From a virus, in IMG/VR virus record IMGVR_UViG_3300042317_001568, positions 141,011 to 205,010 of that record: 64,000 nt of DNA; one strand, 5' to 3'. Positions 23,856 through 32,407 of this stretch are shown here, piece by piece; position 1 is the stretch's first letter; every line of letters starts with the position of its first letter. Made by a program: the position numbers and the translations under genes. Below the pieces are notes generated by a model, which worked only from the letters and a program-made list of their open reading frames with translations, had not been told where the DNA came from and did not search any database.

Positions 23856-25232
23856 ATGCCTCGTTATCCCGGTCAGAATCTTGCTTCCGTTAACCCTGAA
23901 TACCGAAAAGAACACAAGATTGATGACGGCTCAGGTAAGACAAGCCGCTACACTTTCGGTAAAAACGTAGTCATCGCCGCCGGTGACAAAATTCTTTCTG
24001 GCGGTTTCTGCATGCGCCTGCTCCCACTTGTGGATCAGGCCGGCTCTGCGCGGGCAAACAAGCCCGAATTTATCTCGTTCCGCGAAGGTCGCGATCAGGC
24101 GGCCATCGGCGACTGGTGCCGGATTATGACGGTCGCGTACTGGGTTGGTAACCCGGGCGTGTGCTTCATTATTCATGACGGCAACCCGGAATTGGACATC
24201 AAGCAGAGTCCGTATTTTCTGCTGCGTGACGCCGCCCGCGCTAACACAGAAACTCCGGGCATTGGCCGGCTGTTTGCTGAGTTGACGCAAAATCGCGTGA
24301 TGAACTCGCATATCGGTTCGCTCTCGCAACCCGAGAAGATGCTGTTCGTTTCCGCGACGGCCGTGTATGTAGACGAGCGCGGGCAGGTAACTCTGGGCGC
24401 TTTCAGCGAAGACCCAAAGCGCAATGCGCGGGTCATCGGTCTGAAGTACAGCGCTACTCAGAGTCTGTATTCTGTGCTCAACGCCCGCGACCCGCAGACG
24501 GGTGAGTTTTACGTAAACGATATGTTGTCGTTTGGTCCGTCGCAACTTCTGTCGATTGTGCCTGAATCGTTTCAGGCAGGTCCGCAAAAGCAGATCGGCG
24601 TCGGCGAACACGGCCCGGATGTGTTTCACTGCCCGGCGTATGCCCGCAACAACGACCCGAACGCCAAGTTTGTGATCGGTCGTCCGGGAAAGCCGAGCTC
24701 GTATACGCACTACTGCATCGTGCACGACACGTTCCGCGGTCAGCCGATTTCGCTCGAAGCGTACGAAGATCGCATTACCAGCGAGAATCGTACGATGGAC
24801 GACATGCTGTACGTGCCGAGCTACGAAGAGCAGGCCGAGCTGCTGTCGCGAGCGTTCCCGCAGGAAGTGCTTGAATTTGCGTGGCAGGATTATCCTGAGT
24901 ATCGCAAGCATCTCCGCGGACGGACGACGACTGTTGAGACATCGCCGCAGCGCACTCCGACTCCGGCAGCTGATTCTAGCTGGATGGATCGCGCTGCTCC
25001 GACCGCAGTTGCCAAGGCTGCTCCGAAGCCAGCGGCTAATTACGATGATGTCCCGTTCGACGGCGAGATTTCCGAAGAGGATACCGCCAGCGTCGTGGAC
25101 ATGTTCTCCGAAGCGCCGCTCCCAGCCGGCGCGTCCGTTCCGCCTCCTCCGCCGCCCCGCGCTACTCCGGCCCGCTCTACGCCGGCTGAAATCATGAGTC
25201 GCGTGCGTAAGTCGTCGCGTAAGGACGGCTGA
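23856..25232 (+). CDS. Candidate ssDNA-binding protein (458 aa)
   Basis: No family is recognised with certainty. About 340 residues form a mixed globular domain with a repeated beta character. A long Pro/Ala-rich linker (TPTPAADSSW, PPPPPPRATP) follows, holding an acidic patch NYDDVPFDGEISEED. The patch resembles the acidic DDDIPF-type tail of bacterial SSB that docks replication partners, though here it is not at the extreme C-terminus, which is instead basic (RVRKSSRKDG). Its own promoter, and its position between polymerase and recombinase, is where a phage gp32-like protein would be expected. Alternative: another abundant replication accessory. Confidence 0.5.
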   Translation: MPRYPGQNLASVNPEYRKEHKIDDGSGKTSRYTFGKNVVIAAGDKILSGGFCMRLLPLVDQAGSARANKPEFISFREGRDQAAIGDWCRIMTVAYWVGNPGVCFIIHDGNPELDIKQSPYFLLRDAARANTETPGIGRLFAELTQNRVMNSHIGSLSQPEKMLFVSATAVYVDERGQVTLGAFSEDPKRNARVIGLKYSATQSLYSVLNARDPQTGEFYVNDMLSFGPSQLLSIVPESFQAGPQKQIGVGEHGPDVFHCPAYARNNDPNAKFVIGRPGKPSSYTHYCIVHDTFRGQPISLEAYEDRITSENRTMDDMLYVPSYEEQAELLSRAFPQEVLEFAWQDYPEYRKHLRGRTTTVETSPQRTPTPAADSSWMDRAAPTAVAKAAPKPAANYDDVPFDGEISEEDTASVVDMFSEAPLPAGASVPPPPPPRATPARSTPAEIMSRVRKSSRKDG

Positions 25233-25247
25233 GTTCAACGGTAAAGT

Positions 25248-25300
25248 CCGCATTTGGCGTGACACATATGAATGTGCACGCCATTTGCGGTGCTTTATTT
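25248..25300 (+). terminator. Hairpin between the putative SSB gene and recA (possible terminator)
   Basis: CCGCA-TTT-GGCGTG (25248-25261) pairs with CACGCC-ATT-TGCGG (25277-25290), and an inner CACAT/ATGTG stem extends it. The sequence TGCTTTATTT follows. The stem is strong but the T-run is imperfect, so it may attenuate rather than terminate. Confidence 0.5.
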
Positions 25301-25312
25301 CTGGAGGTTTTC

Positions 25313-25375
25313 ATGTCTGCAGATCGCTTACAAATTAACAATAGGACACGCACATGGCCCGCAAGAAAAAAGTAG
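25313..25375 (+). CDS. Possible 20-codon leader ORF overlapping recA start
   Basis: ATG 25313 has the best ribosome site in the region (CTGGAGG, 9 bp upstream) and encodes 20 residues ending KK at TAG 25373-25375, beyond the recA start at 25354. The recA start itself has only AGGA. A translated leader could couple or throttle recombinase synthesis; alternatively the frame is chance. Confidence 0.35.
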   Translation: MSADRLQINNRTRTWPARKK

Positions 25376-26730
25376 ATGCTCGTGACGTCGGTCTGCCTCA
25401 CAGCTACGACGGCGAGCATCCAGTAATCACAGAAATCCTGAAGGCCACCGCGGAGGATCAGGACCCGCTTATTGGGTTACCGCTCCCGACGTTGGCCGCG
25501 CGGTACTTGTTGCAATCAAACATCTTCCCGCTGTCTCGGTTTACGCAACTCCGAGGCGAATTCAGCGCCGGCAAGTCTGCGCTGTTAACCGAGATCATGC
25601 GGTGGTTTCATGTTTATGGCGGCGGCGGAATCCTTATCGACACTGAGAACAAGGGTTCCCCGACAATGCTGGCCGGCATGTTCGGCCACAATCAGCAGTA
25701 CATGGCCCGCACGAAAGTCACGACCGCGGCCAGTGTCGAAGAGTGGCAGAGCAAGTACATGGGTTTCTGCAAAGCTGTGCATGCGCAAATCGATGCCGCT
25801 GGAGCGCCAGAACGCGTAATCCCTATCTGCATTGGTGTTGACTCTATTTCTGCCGTCGAGGTCGACCGCCGTGTAGAGAAGGTTGCCGAGGAGGGACATG
25901 CTGCCGCCGGTCACCCGTATCTGGCCCGAAACCTCTCTGACTTTATGCGGACCGCTTTAGTGCCGACATTGCGGCACTATCCAATCGCGTTTGTGGCGAC
26001 AAATCATCTCAAGGAGGAAATTAACTCTATGGGATTCGGCCCGCCAAAGAAGTATGCTCCCGGCGGCGCTAGCCTCGACTATTACCCGACCCTGATTATC
26101 GACATGTCGCGCGTCAGTCGAAACAATATTCAAGTCGGCCGCGCAGAAGGGCAGGCGGTCCGATTGATAGCGACCAAGAATAACCTTGGTGCTCCCGGTC
26201 GCCGATTAGTTGTAAATCTTATGTGGTACAACGACATCGTAACCGGCAAAGACGCTAACGGAAACGAAACGTATCGCAATCAGCAGTATCACTATTGGGA
26301 CTGGCACACGGCCACGACGCGGTTACTCATCGAGTTGCAGGATGCCACTAAAAAGCTTCCGCCCGGCATGGACCCGAAACTTCCCGGGCTGATCAAGCAG
26401 GTCTGCGATATCGAGTATAAGCACGGCACGAAGAATGCCGATGTGCCGTTGGTGTTCTCTTCGGCTATGGGCATCACGAAGCAGGAAGCGGTGTCTGAAG
26501 TCGAGTTTTCAATGGCGCTTGAAGAAAACAAAAAGGTGCTGGGTGTTCTAAATGGTTTACTCGGGGTCAACGAGTACATCATCTGCGACCCGGCACGAAA
26601 GTATCGCGAACAGATTATGGAACAGCTGCGTGAAAAGCAGATGACGGACGTTCCTGAACTTATGGCCGCTTCTAGCATGGCCGCAAGCATGTTACCCGAA
26701 GACTTTGATCCCCTAGGACAGGTGGAGTAA
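25354..26730 (+). CDS. recA: RecA/UvsX-like recombinase
   Basis: This 458-residue protein has Walker A GEFSAGKSA at residues 68-76, a ...ILIDTENKG catalytic-glutamate segment near 92-100, and Walker B PICIGVDSISAV near 157-168, followed by a disordered loop region (EEGHAAAGHPYLARNLSDFMR) and an NH-containing strand (AFVATNHLKEE). It should polymerise on single-stranded DNA and catalyse strand exchange, driving recombination-dependent replication together with SbcCD and UvsW. It is longer than E. coli RecA (353 residues), with an extra C-terminal domain. The order SSB-candidate then recombinase supports both calls. Confidence 0.9.
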   Translation: MARKKKVDARDVGLPHSYDGEHPVITEILKATAEDQDPLIGLPLPTLAARYLLQSNIFPLSRFTQLRGEFSAGKSALLTEIMRWFHVYGGGGILIDTENKGSPTMLAGMFGHNQQYMARTKVTTAASVEEWQSKYMGFCKAVHAQIDAAGAPERVIPICIGVDSISAVEVDRRVEKVAEEGHAAAGHPYLARNLSDFMRTALVPTLRHYPIAFVATNHLKEEINSMGFGPPKKYAPGGASLDYYPTLIIDMSRVSRNNIQVGRAEGQAVRLIATKNNLGAPGRRLVVNLMWYNDIVTGKDANGNETYRNQQYHYWDWHTATTRLLIELQDATKKLPPGMDPKLPGLIKQVCDIEYKHGTKNADVPLVFSSAMGITKQEAVSEVEFSMALEENKKVLGVLNGLLGVNEYIICDPARKYREQIMEQLREKQMTDVPELMAASSMAASMLPEDFDPLGQVE

Positions 26731-27042
26731 ATGGCTGTTTTACAAGTTGAATGTTTCGGTGGCCCGATCGATGGACAGACGATGCCGATTCCGGATGAAG
26801 CTGAGCTCGCGTGCGGTGTGGCGGTAGACAAAGAAACCGGCGAACCGCATTTCTATGTGCTGGCAAAAAAGTGGAGCTTCGAAAAGCTTGGTGAAAATTG
26901 CGTGTTTGAGTATTTTGGCAACAATCCCGAGCGGGTCGTTGCGCGGCTGCGGGACATGAACTCGCCGCTCGCCGACCAGATTGAAGCAGATTTGTATGGC
27001 CGCAGCGATGACGGCCCGGAGTTTGAAAACGACGATGACTGA
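26731..27042 (+). CDS. Hypothetical protein (103 aa)
   Basis: Not recognised. It begins directly after the recA stop. The first part looks like a small beta sheet (LQVECFGGPIDGQTMPIP) and the tail is acidic (GPEFENDDD). The motif CFGGPxDGxxMxxP recalls small phage proteins of unknown role. Its stop overlaps the next start. Confidence 0.65.
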   Translation: MAVLQVECFGGPIDGQTMPIPDEAELACGVAVDKETGEPHFYVLAKKWSFEKLGENCVFEYFGNNPERVVARLRDMNSPLADQIEADLYGRSDDGPEFENDDD

Positions 27043-27649
27043 CGGCGACAATCGCGATAGTTTTTTCAACGAGCTATTCGACGACAATAGTCGACAAGCT
27101 GGCGCTAATCGGGAGCAGCGCCAAATATCGTATGAGTCTCGGTTGGTCCGCCGAGTGTTTAGCGAATGCCGCGTGCCGCGTGTGAGCATGGGGCAACTTG
27201 TTAATCACTGCAAAGGCGCTACCGGCAACCACGAGCTCACGTTTGAGTGGTTTAATTTTACGTTTCCTGAATTCCCAGCACGCCTTATGGGTCGGCGAAT
27301 CGGATACTGCGCTCGGCGTAAACAAGCAGACGGAACGTCGGTACCGTTGTCGTTATATCAGTTACAGTTCGCCGATATTTTCCGACCAAAAAACAATCTT
27401 GTTCTGCGGTCAGTATCCCGGGCATTAGCTGATTACGAACAGGAACTCACCGACCCCTACGTGTTTATTTTTCCTATAGTGCGCAAAATGTTTTGTGCGC
27501 ACAATTTGGAGTTGCCCGGCAATCCCGGTATTGACGAACCGCGAATTCAGTGGATAATGCAAGCCCAGTCGGGCGTACGGATGACCATTGAACCGACGAC
27601 GTCATTGTTTGCCGCCGTTGGGCCGGATTGGTTTCAACCGCCAGAATAG
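27035..27649 (+). CDS. Hypothetical protein (204 aa)
   Basis: Not recognised. ATG 27035 overlaps the preceding stop by 8 bp. The sequence is soluble alpha/beta with several aromatic-rich strands (FEWFNFTFPEFPARLM, DPYVFIFPIVRKMF). No cysteine cluster, P-loop or membrane segment is seen. It is followed after 7 bp by the gene at 27657. Confidence 0.65.
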   Translation: MTDGDNRDSFFNELFDDNSRQAGANREQRQISYESRLVRRVFSECRVPRVSMGQLVNHCKGATGNHELTFEWFNFTFPEFPARLMGRRIGYCARRKQADGTSVPLSLYQLQFADIFRPKNNLVLRSVSRALADYEQELTDPYVFIFPIVRKMFCAHNLELPGNPGIDEPRIQWIMQAQSGVRMTIEPTTSLFAAVGPDWFQPPE

Positions 27650-27656
27650 CGGCACC

Positions 27657-28796
27657 ATGGATTCTATCGCGCAGCAGACGCGCAGCGTATTTGCACCCGT
27701 TATTGCGCTGAATTTTAACTCAGCGCAATTCGACGAGTGCAAAACATTCTTAGAGTCACGAGTAGCCGACACAGAGCGGCTGCCCGTTGTCGACCCGCGC
27801 CAACTTGTTATGACGGCCGACGGCCGGTTGGCTGAAACTGGCTATCGGTTTAACGCTATTGGTTTTGCTGCCGTCGCGAACGCTTTAATGTCTGGGCTCG
27901 TCGGCGTGTTTAACGACCTGTCAGGCGAATCGAGAAACAGGTTCAACGCTAGTAGTGAAAGTGGTGAACTCGCCGCGGCTGTCAGCATTTACAACACGGC
28001 TTTGCGGTCCCGGTTTGATGTCATGCGTGAGCGCACGTTATTGGCAGACCACCGATCCCGCACGATTGAGGGCTGCCTTGGCATTGAACATAAGCTGCTC
28101 GACAACGCCGTGTTTTTTAACACCATTGCCGAAGAGCTAGAGGCCGCACAACCTAACGCCGAGTTCTACCGGGCCGAGGTCATAGGTCGTGAGTTGCGTG
28201 TGTATTACATGGATGTACGTTCTCGGCGAACAGACGTCTACCGTGATCCGCGCCACACGTTTGCTGCCGGTTGGTACTTCTCAAATCGCGAAGACGCCGG
28301 ACTGGCAATGCGGGCGACGAACTGCTTATTCACCAAATTTGGTCCCGCTGTGGACGGTCGCAGCCGGCACACGAATCTTCGGCATGTCGGCGCAGATTTC
28401 TTTGGTCGAGCTACTTTGCTGATCCGTAAAGCCGCCGGCAATAGCCTCGACATGGCCACTGTAAGCAAAGCTATTTCGCGTCTGAACTCGGTACCCCTTA
28501 ATTTTTCAGAAGATCGCGCGGTATTTAATTCTGCGCTGGCTCAATGGATGGGTTATCTTGGGCAGTTCAAAATCGGTCGCGAGTTCGCTAAGCACATCGC
28601 CCGTAACGCCGCGGTAATAGGCTCTGACATGTCACCGCGAAATCCCTTGGAGGCTTACAACGATGAAATACTGACAAATCGCAACATGTACGACTTGTTT
28701 TGCGCTACGTTACGTTATTCAAAAAATCAGTACCATACTGTTCGTGATCTTTTACAGTCGGCCGCAATGCAGATGCTGCTTCCGACCAAACAATAG
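27657..28796 (+). CDS. Hypothetical protein (379 aa)
   Basis: Not recognised. ATG 27657 is chosen because the upstream frame lies within the previous gene. The protein is mixed alpha/beta, without signal peptide or membrane segments, and contains repeated Arg-rich stretches (VYYMDVRSRRTDVYRDPRHTF). It sits between the recombination genes and a DUF1016-like gene; role unknown. Confidence 0.65.
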   Translation: MDSIAQQTRSVFAPVIALNFNSAQFDECKTFLESRVADTERLPVVDPRQLVMTADGRLAETGYRFNAIGFAAVANALMSGLVGVFNDLSGESRNRFNASSESGELAAAVSIYNTALRSRFDVMRERTLLADHRSRTIEGCLGIEHKLLDNAVFFNTIAEELEAAQPNAEFYRAEVIGRELRVYYMDVRSRRTDVYRDPRHTFAAGWYFSNREDAGLAMRATNCLFTKFGPAVDGRSRHTNLRHVGADFFGRATLLIRKAAGNSLDMATVSKAISRLNSVPLNFSEDRAVFNSALAQWMGYLGQFKIGREFAKHIARNAAVIGSDMSPRNPLEAYNDEILTNRNMYDLFCATLRYSKNQYHTVRDLLQSAAMQMLLPTKQ

Positions 28797-28805
28797 GAGT
28801 TAATC

Positions 28806-29666
28806 ATGCCCGCAACGAATGCGATTGTTGAAAAGAATCCCGCCCCGGCTGAACTCGTGCCGGTTGTAAATGTGGATACCTGCACAGCTGAGTTGCAGGA
28901 CGTTGTTATCGAAATTGATCAAATTTTTAGTGACGCTCAGGTCGCTGGCTTAACAGCTTTTTGGCGTATCGGGCAGCTGATTACTCGGGTCAAGAATGAA
29001 CCCGAGGTGTACCTGACTCCCGAGCAACGCTCGGCTCATGTGGACGGAGCCTCGCTGCTTATTTCTATTTTTGCTCCGGTGTACACGGCCGACCAGCTTC
29101 GGAGCGCCGTAAACTTTTTTGAAAAGTACCCGACGGAGAGCGAAATTCACCGATTGCTCGCAATGCGTTGCCCGGAGCGCCCGCGGTGGCGTATGACGCT
29201 GTCGCACGTACAGCTTTTGGCGCAGGTCGCCGACGAGGACACGCGGAATACGCTTGAGAGCACTTGCGCCACGGAGGCGTATACTGCGCGCGCCTTGGCG
29301 ATGGAGCTGCAAGAGATGCGCGGCAAGGGCGCTAACACCGGTCGGCCTCACGCCGCGCCAAAGGGCCTCAAGCAGCAGCTACAGGATTTGCTGCTTCATC
29401 AGAAGCGGTTTATCGCGCGATCTGAGCAAATCTGGCTGAACGACGACGTCGAGAATGTCTACGATACGCTAGCGAACACGGCGCCCGAAAAGGTTGACGA
29501 GAACATGCGGGCGTATTTCACAGAAATTTGCGGCAATTTTACGATCATGTCCGACATGCTCGGCGACCATATGGCGACCTGCAATCGGCTGGCCGAGTTG
29601 CTTCAAGGGACTGAGGGTGACGCGGAGACCGTGACACCTAAAACCGAATCAACGATTGTGCGGTGA
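28806..29666 (+). CDS. DUF1016-N/YhcG-like helical protein
   Basis: This 286-residue protein follows an AGGAG site. Residues about 45-170 resemble the winged-helix N-terminal domain of YhcG/DUF1016 proteins: FWRIGQLITRV, then a LL.SIFAPVY.ADQLRSAVNFFEKYP segment and a MTLSHVQLLAQVADEDTR stretch, which parallels the LSWSH...L...D...R pattern. The PD-(D/E)xK nuclease half of full-length YhcG is absent, replaced by a helical C-terminal region. A DNA-binding role, perhaps as a regulator, is inferred from the fold resemblance. Confidence 0.45.
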   Translation: MPATNAIVEKNPAPAELVPVVNVDTCTAELQDVVIEIDQIFSDAQVAGLTAFWRIGQLITRVKNEPEVYLTPEQRSAHVDGASLLISIFAPVYTADQLRSAVNFFEKYPTESEIHRLLAMRCPERPRWRMTLSHVQLLAQVADEDTRNTLESTCATEAYTARALAMELQEMRGKGANTGRPHAAPKGLKQQLQDLLLHQKRFIARSEQIWLNDDVENVYDTLANTAPEKVDENMRAYFTEICGNFTIMSDMLGDHMATCNRLAELLQGTEGDAETVTPKTESTIVR

Positions 29667-30202
29667 CTATGACAAACGAAATGATCATTCGAAATGTACC
29701 AATTGTTGTTGAGCCCGGCGTAAACGTAATTGAAGCAACTGTAGAAGTTGCTGAGAATGCCGGCACTCGAGAATTTCCTGTACAGCTATTTCGGTTATTT
29801 GTCGACCGCAAGGTTCTAAAGCGTTTGCCGTTTGTGCCGTCCACCACGACGCCGCACGTGTTCTCGCCTGTATCCAGCATCCGTGACTCGCCCATACTTA
29901 TCGTTTATGATCACACGGGCAGGCTCGCGATGTTATACAAACGAGCACGCCGCGACACGTGGGATCGGTATGATTTGTTTGACGAGGTTGTCGGCCGCTG
30001 CGTAATTAGTCCGTCGGTACGCTTTCGCTTTACTAACGAGAAAACGCGGGATAAGTTTTTGCGTTTAGCGGAACAGTTAATTGAGCAAAGTCGCGGTAGC
30101 GTTGTAAACTATGACGACGTGCAGGAGTTCGTCAAAATCATGGGGCGGATGCGCTCGCCGCCCGTGCTGGTTCCTGTCGCGGTTGTAAATCCTGTAGTGT
30201 AG
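29663..30202 (+). CDS. Hypothetical protein (179 aa)
   Basis: Not recognised. The start is GTG 29663 (GTGA overlap with the previous stop) or ATG 29669. The first 60 residues are strand-rich and hydrophobic (IIRNVPIVVEPGVNVIEATVEV), and the middle is basic (YKRARRDTWDRYDLFDEV). No motif supports a function. Confidence 0.65.
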   Translation: MTMTNEMIIRNVPIVVEPGVNVIEATVEVAENAGTREFPVQLFRLFVDRKVLKRLPFVPSTTTPHVFSPVSSIRDSPILIVYDHTGRLAMLYKRARRDTWDRYDLFDEVVGRCVISPSVRFRFTNEKTRDKFLRLAEQLIEQSRGSVVNYDDVQEFVKIMGRMRSPPVLVPVAVVNPVV

Positions 30203-30222
30203 CGCAAGGATGCGATAGCTAT

Positions 30223-30897
30223 ATGGCGGAAGGACCCGCAAGTACGTGCATATGTGTTTTCTTTCGGGACACGCCTGAATGCGTATCGGACGTGGCTACA
30301 GCAGCCACGGGCCCGATTACCCGACTACTCTCGTTGGGTTGCCGTATTCGGTTTGTTTGCGCTGTCGCGCCCGAAAAAAGATCGGCTATTTTTAGTCGCG
30401 TAATGGCTGAACAACCGGCCATTCAATTTATCTTTTTACCGGATACGGCAAGCAAAGCCGACGCGATGTATTTTGCGCTTAACAGCCCCACCCCAGAACA
30501 ATACTTTGCGTGGTTCGATAATCCTACGACACTGCAGGCAAAAACAGATTCCCGCGGTTGGCTTTTTCGGGCTGTCCGGCAATTGCGTGTTTCTGAGCTT
30601 GTAGGCGCTGTGTACCGCGCGCCTGTAGAGTCTCGGCACTGTTCTTGGTTGCAGCGGCAACTGCTTGATTTCGAATTTCATTGCCCTAAGTACGTGAATT
30701 GTGTGACGAGCAATTGGTTGCTAGCGCAGCGCTCTGATCTGCTCAACTGGTCGTGGCCTAAACCGGACATGACAGAAACCGACATGGATGTTTTTCTCGG
30801 GCTGTGGCTGCACGCTAAAAAAATGCGCGTCAACCATTTCCGGGATGACGTTCAAACAACCGCAAACAATTGCGGCATAGAAAAAGCATTATGTTGA
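30223..30897 (+). CDS. Possible GT-A-type glycosyltransferase (224 aa)
   Basis: This 224-residue protein is suggestive rather than certain. An opening hydrophobic strand (CICVFFRDTPE), a second strand with IQFIFLPDTASKADAMYFAL, then YFAWFDNPT in the place where GT-A enzymes have a DxD metal motif, and a GAVYRAPVESRHCSWLQRQ segment. It is short for the family and the second Asp is replaced by Asn. If correct it would act on phage DNA, virion or host glycans. Confidence is limited by the incomplete motif. Confidence 0.4.
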   Translation: MAEGPASTCICVFFRDTPECVSDVATAATGPITRLLSLGCRIRFVCAVAPEKRSAIFSRVMAEQPAIQFIFLPDTASKADAMYFALNSPTPEQYFAWFDNPTTLQAKTDSRGWLFRAVRQLRVSELVGAVYRAPVESRHCSWLQRQLLDFEFHCPKYVNCVTSNWLLAQRSDLLNWSWPKPDMTETDMDVFLGLWLHAKKMRVNHFRDDVQTTANNCGIEKALC

Positions 30898-31733
30898 AGA
30901 CAAGATTCAGCTATGTTCAAACAATTAAACGCCGTAACGAACTATACGCAAATGTCTTCGGGCCGCGTATTGGTACGCTCATTGACGGCGACGCGTTAAT
31001 CGCGTTGACGCAGGCGGTAATGTTGTATTTGCCGCAGACAACGTCACGAAACGCCGTATACGAATCTTTGCGTGCTTACGCCGGTACGCAGATCAGTCAG
31101 AAAAACGCCGCTGAAATAGCGTGGCGTCTTGCCGGGAATGTTTTGCGGCTGATCGACGGGACACCTATTTTACCGTGGGTGCAGCAAACTCAGGACGAGA
31201 TGCTGCCTGTCATGGTTGAGCGTGTTGTCTCCGGCGACCGAAAAGGTAAACCCGGATATTATTTCACATTGCGCTGCGTAGGCGGCTCGGCGTGTACCCT
31301 GCAATTTACGCATTTTATGTCTCGCGTGGCGATTAAAATTCTTGCGCGTGCAGTCGGGTTTTCTACAACTAAATGGGGTAAATATCCGTTTGCCGGCCGC
31401 GCCCAGCACTTTGTCGGGCTCCTATTTTTTGCTCACGTGGAAGCCGAGCGTAGCGGCGACCGGCCGTACTTCCACGAAATCAGCGCGTCTACGAGCATGT
31501 TGAAACATAACAAAGCCTTGCTGGAGGTCCGTTGCCGTGCCGCACCGTGCCCTGAAAACTATCAACATCACTGTGTTGACTGCCCTGTAGGCACCGACCA
31601 GTGTCGTTACAGTACGCATCCGCACACATACGACGTTCGCTTTTGCGCGGCCTGTCAAAAAGAAGCCTTTTTCGATTCGCGAATGCCGGCTATGATGTGC
31701 TTGCGTTGCCAACGAGCGGCACGAAGTAATTAA
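30891..31733 (+). CDS. Hypothetical protein with C-terminal zinc cluster (280 aa)
   Basis: ATG 30891 overlaps the previous stop. The first 210 residues are not recognised. The last 65 hold many cysteines and histidines (CRAAPCPE, HHCVDCPVG, DQCRY, RFCAACQK, MMCLRCQRA), enough for two zinc sites. The basic tail after the last CxxC suggests nucleic-acid binding. No catalytic motif was seen. Confidence 0.65.
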   Translation: MLKTRFSYVQTIKRRNELYANVFGPRIGTLIDGDALIALTQAVMLYLPQTTSRNAVYESLRAYAGTQISQKNAAEIAWRLAGNVLRLIDGTPILPWVQQTQDEMLPVMVERVVSGDRKGKPGYYFTLRCVGGSACTLQFTHFMSRVAIKILARAVGFSTTKWGKYPFAGRAQHFVGLLFFAHVEAERSGDRPYFHEISASTSMLKHNKALLEVRCRAAPCPENYQHHCVDCPVGTDQCRYSTHPHTYDVRFCAACQKEAFFDSRMPAMMCLRCQRAARSN

Positions 31734-31744
31734 AGGATTAATGC

Positions 31745-32407
31745 ATGTCAGGCATAGGTTTTAAACCTCGCGGCGCCAACGGCCCGATGTACAACCCAGA
31801 GCGGGATTATGCGTACATCACCCCGACGCTGATGAGTTACGCAATCGAGAACATGGTTCGCTACGAGCCTGAAGAGCTAAAGCGCTGGAAGGCGGCCAAC
31901 GAAGTTACTGCGTTTGAGATTGAACGTGTCGCAGAGGCGCTTGCTAGGGCGCAACGTGATTTTGTAAATGCAAATGATCCGGTCGCTACGCTTGAGCAGG
32001 CGTTAAGTCGACACGAGTTTTACAATCATCGGCATTGCGTACGGCAACTGTTGTTCGCCAGCATCGGCGAGGTCTTTTGCGCGGCATGGTTCAAAGCCGT
32101 TCGCGAGGTATCCATTGTCGGCGAAGAGTCGCCGGCGCAGGCCGACATGGCGCGCTTTGTCGCGACCGTAAGAGATTTCGCTGTCGCGAGCGCCGTACCC
32201 ACGTACAACCCAGACCATCGCGCCGAGCTCTTGCAGTTCCAAAATGATGTGCTACAAACGCGCATCAACGAGCTGGGGCAGAGCCTGCAAAAAATGCGTG
32301 CCGAGCTAGAGGCCGCACGAGCTACACCCGCCCCAGCCGAAATCCCCGAACCAAAAGCCTCTCGCGGCTGGCGGCATTTTTTTTCTTGGTGGAGTGACCA
32401 TGCCTAA
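31745..32407 (+). CDS. Hypothetical protein (220 aa)
   Basis: Not recognised. ATG 31745 follows AAAGGA. The protein is helical, with a coiled-coil stretch (ELLQFQNDVLQTRINELGQSLQKMRAELEAARA) and a C-terminal Trp-rich end (RGWRHFFSWWSDHA) that might be an amphipathic membrane or protein contact. It overlaps the RuvC-like gene by 8 bp. Confidence 0.65.
   Translation: MSGIGFKPRGANGPMYNPERDYAYITPTLMSYAIENMVRYEPEELKRWKAANEVTAFEIERVAEALARAQRDFVNANDPVATLEQALSRHEFYNHRHCVRQLLFASIGEVFCAAWFKAVREVSIVGEESPAQADMARFVATVRDFAVASAVPTYNPDHRAELLQFQNDVLQTRINELGQSLQKMRAELEAARATPAPAEIPEPKASRGWRHFFSWWSDHA

Noticed and set aside
23931-25265. 444-codon open frame on the minus strand
   Set aside because: It lies wholly opposite the putative SSB gene, is Arg-rich throughout and has no ribosome site. 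It is a shadow produced by the codon usage of the + gene.
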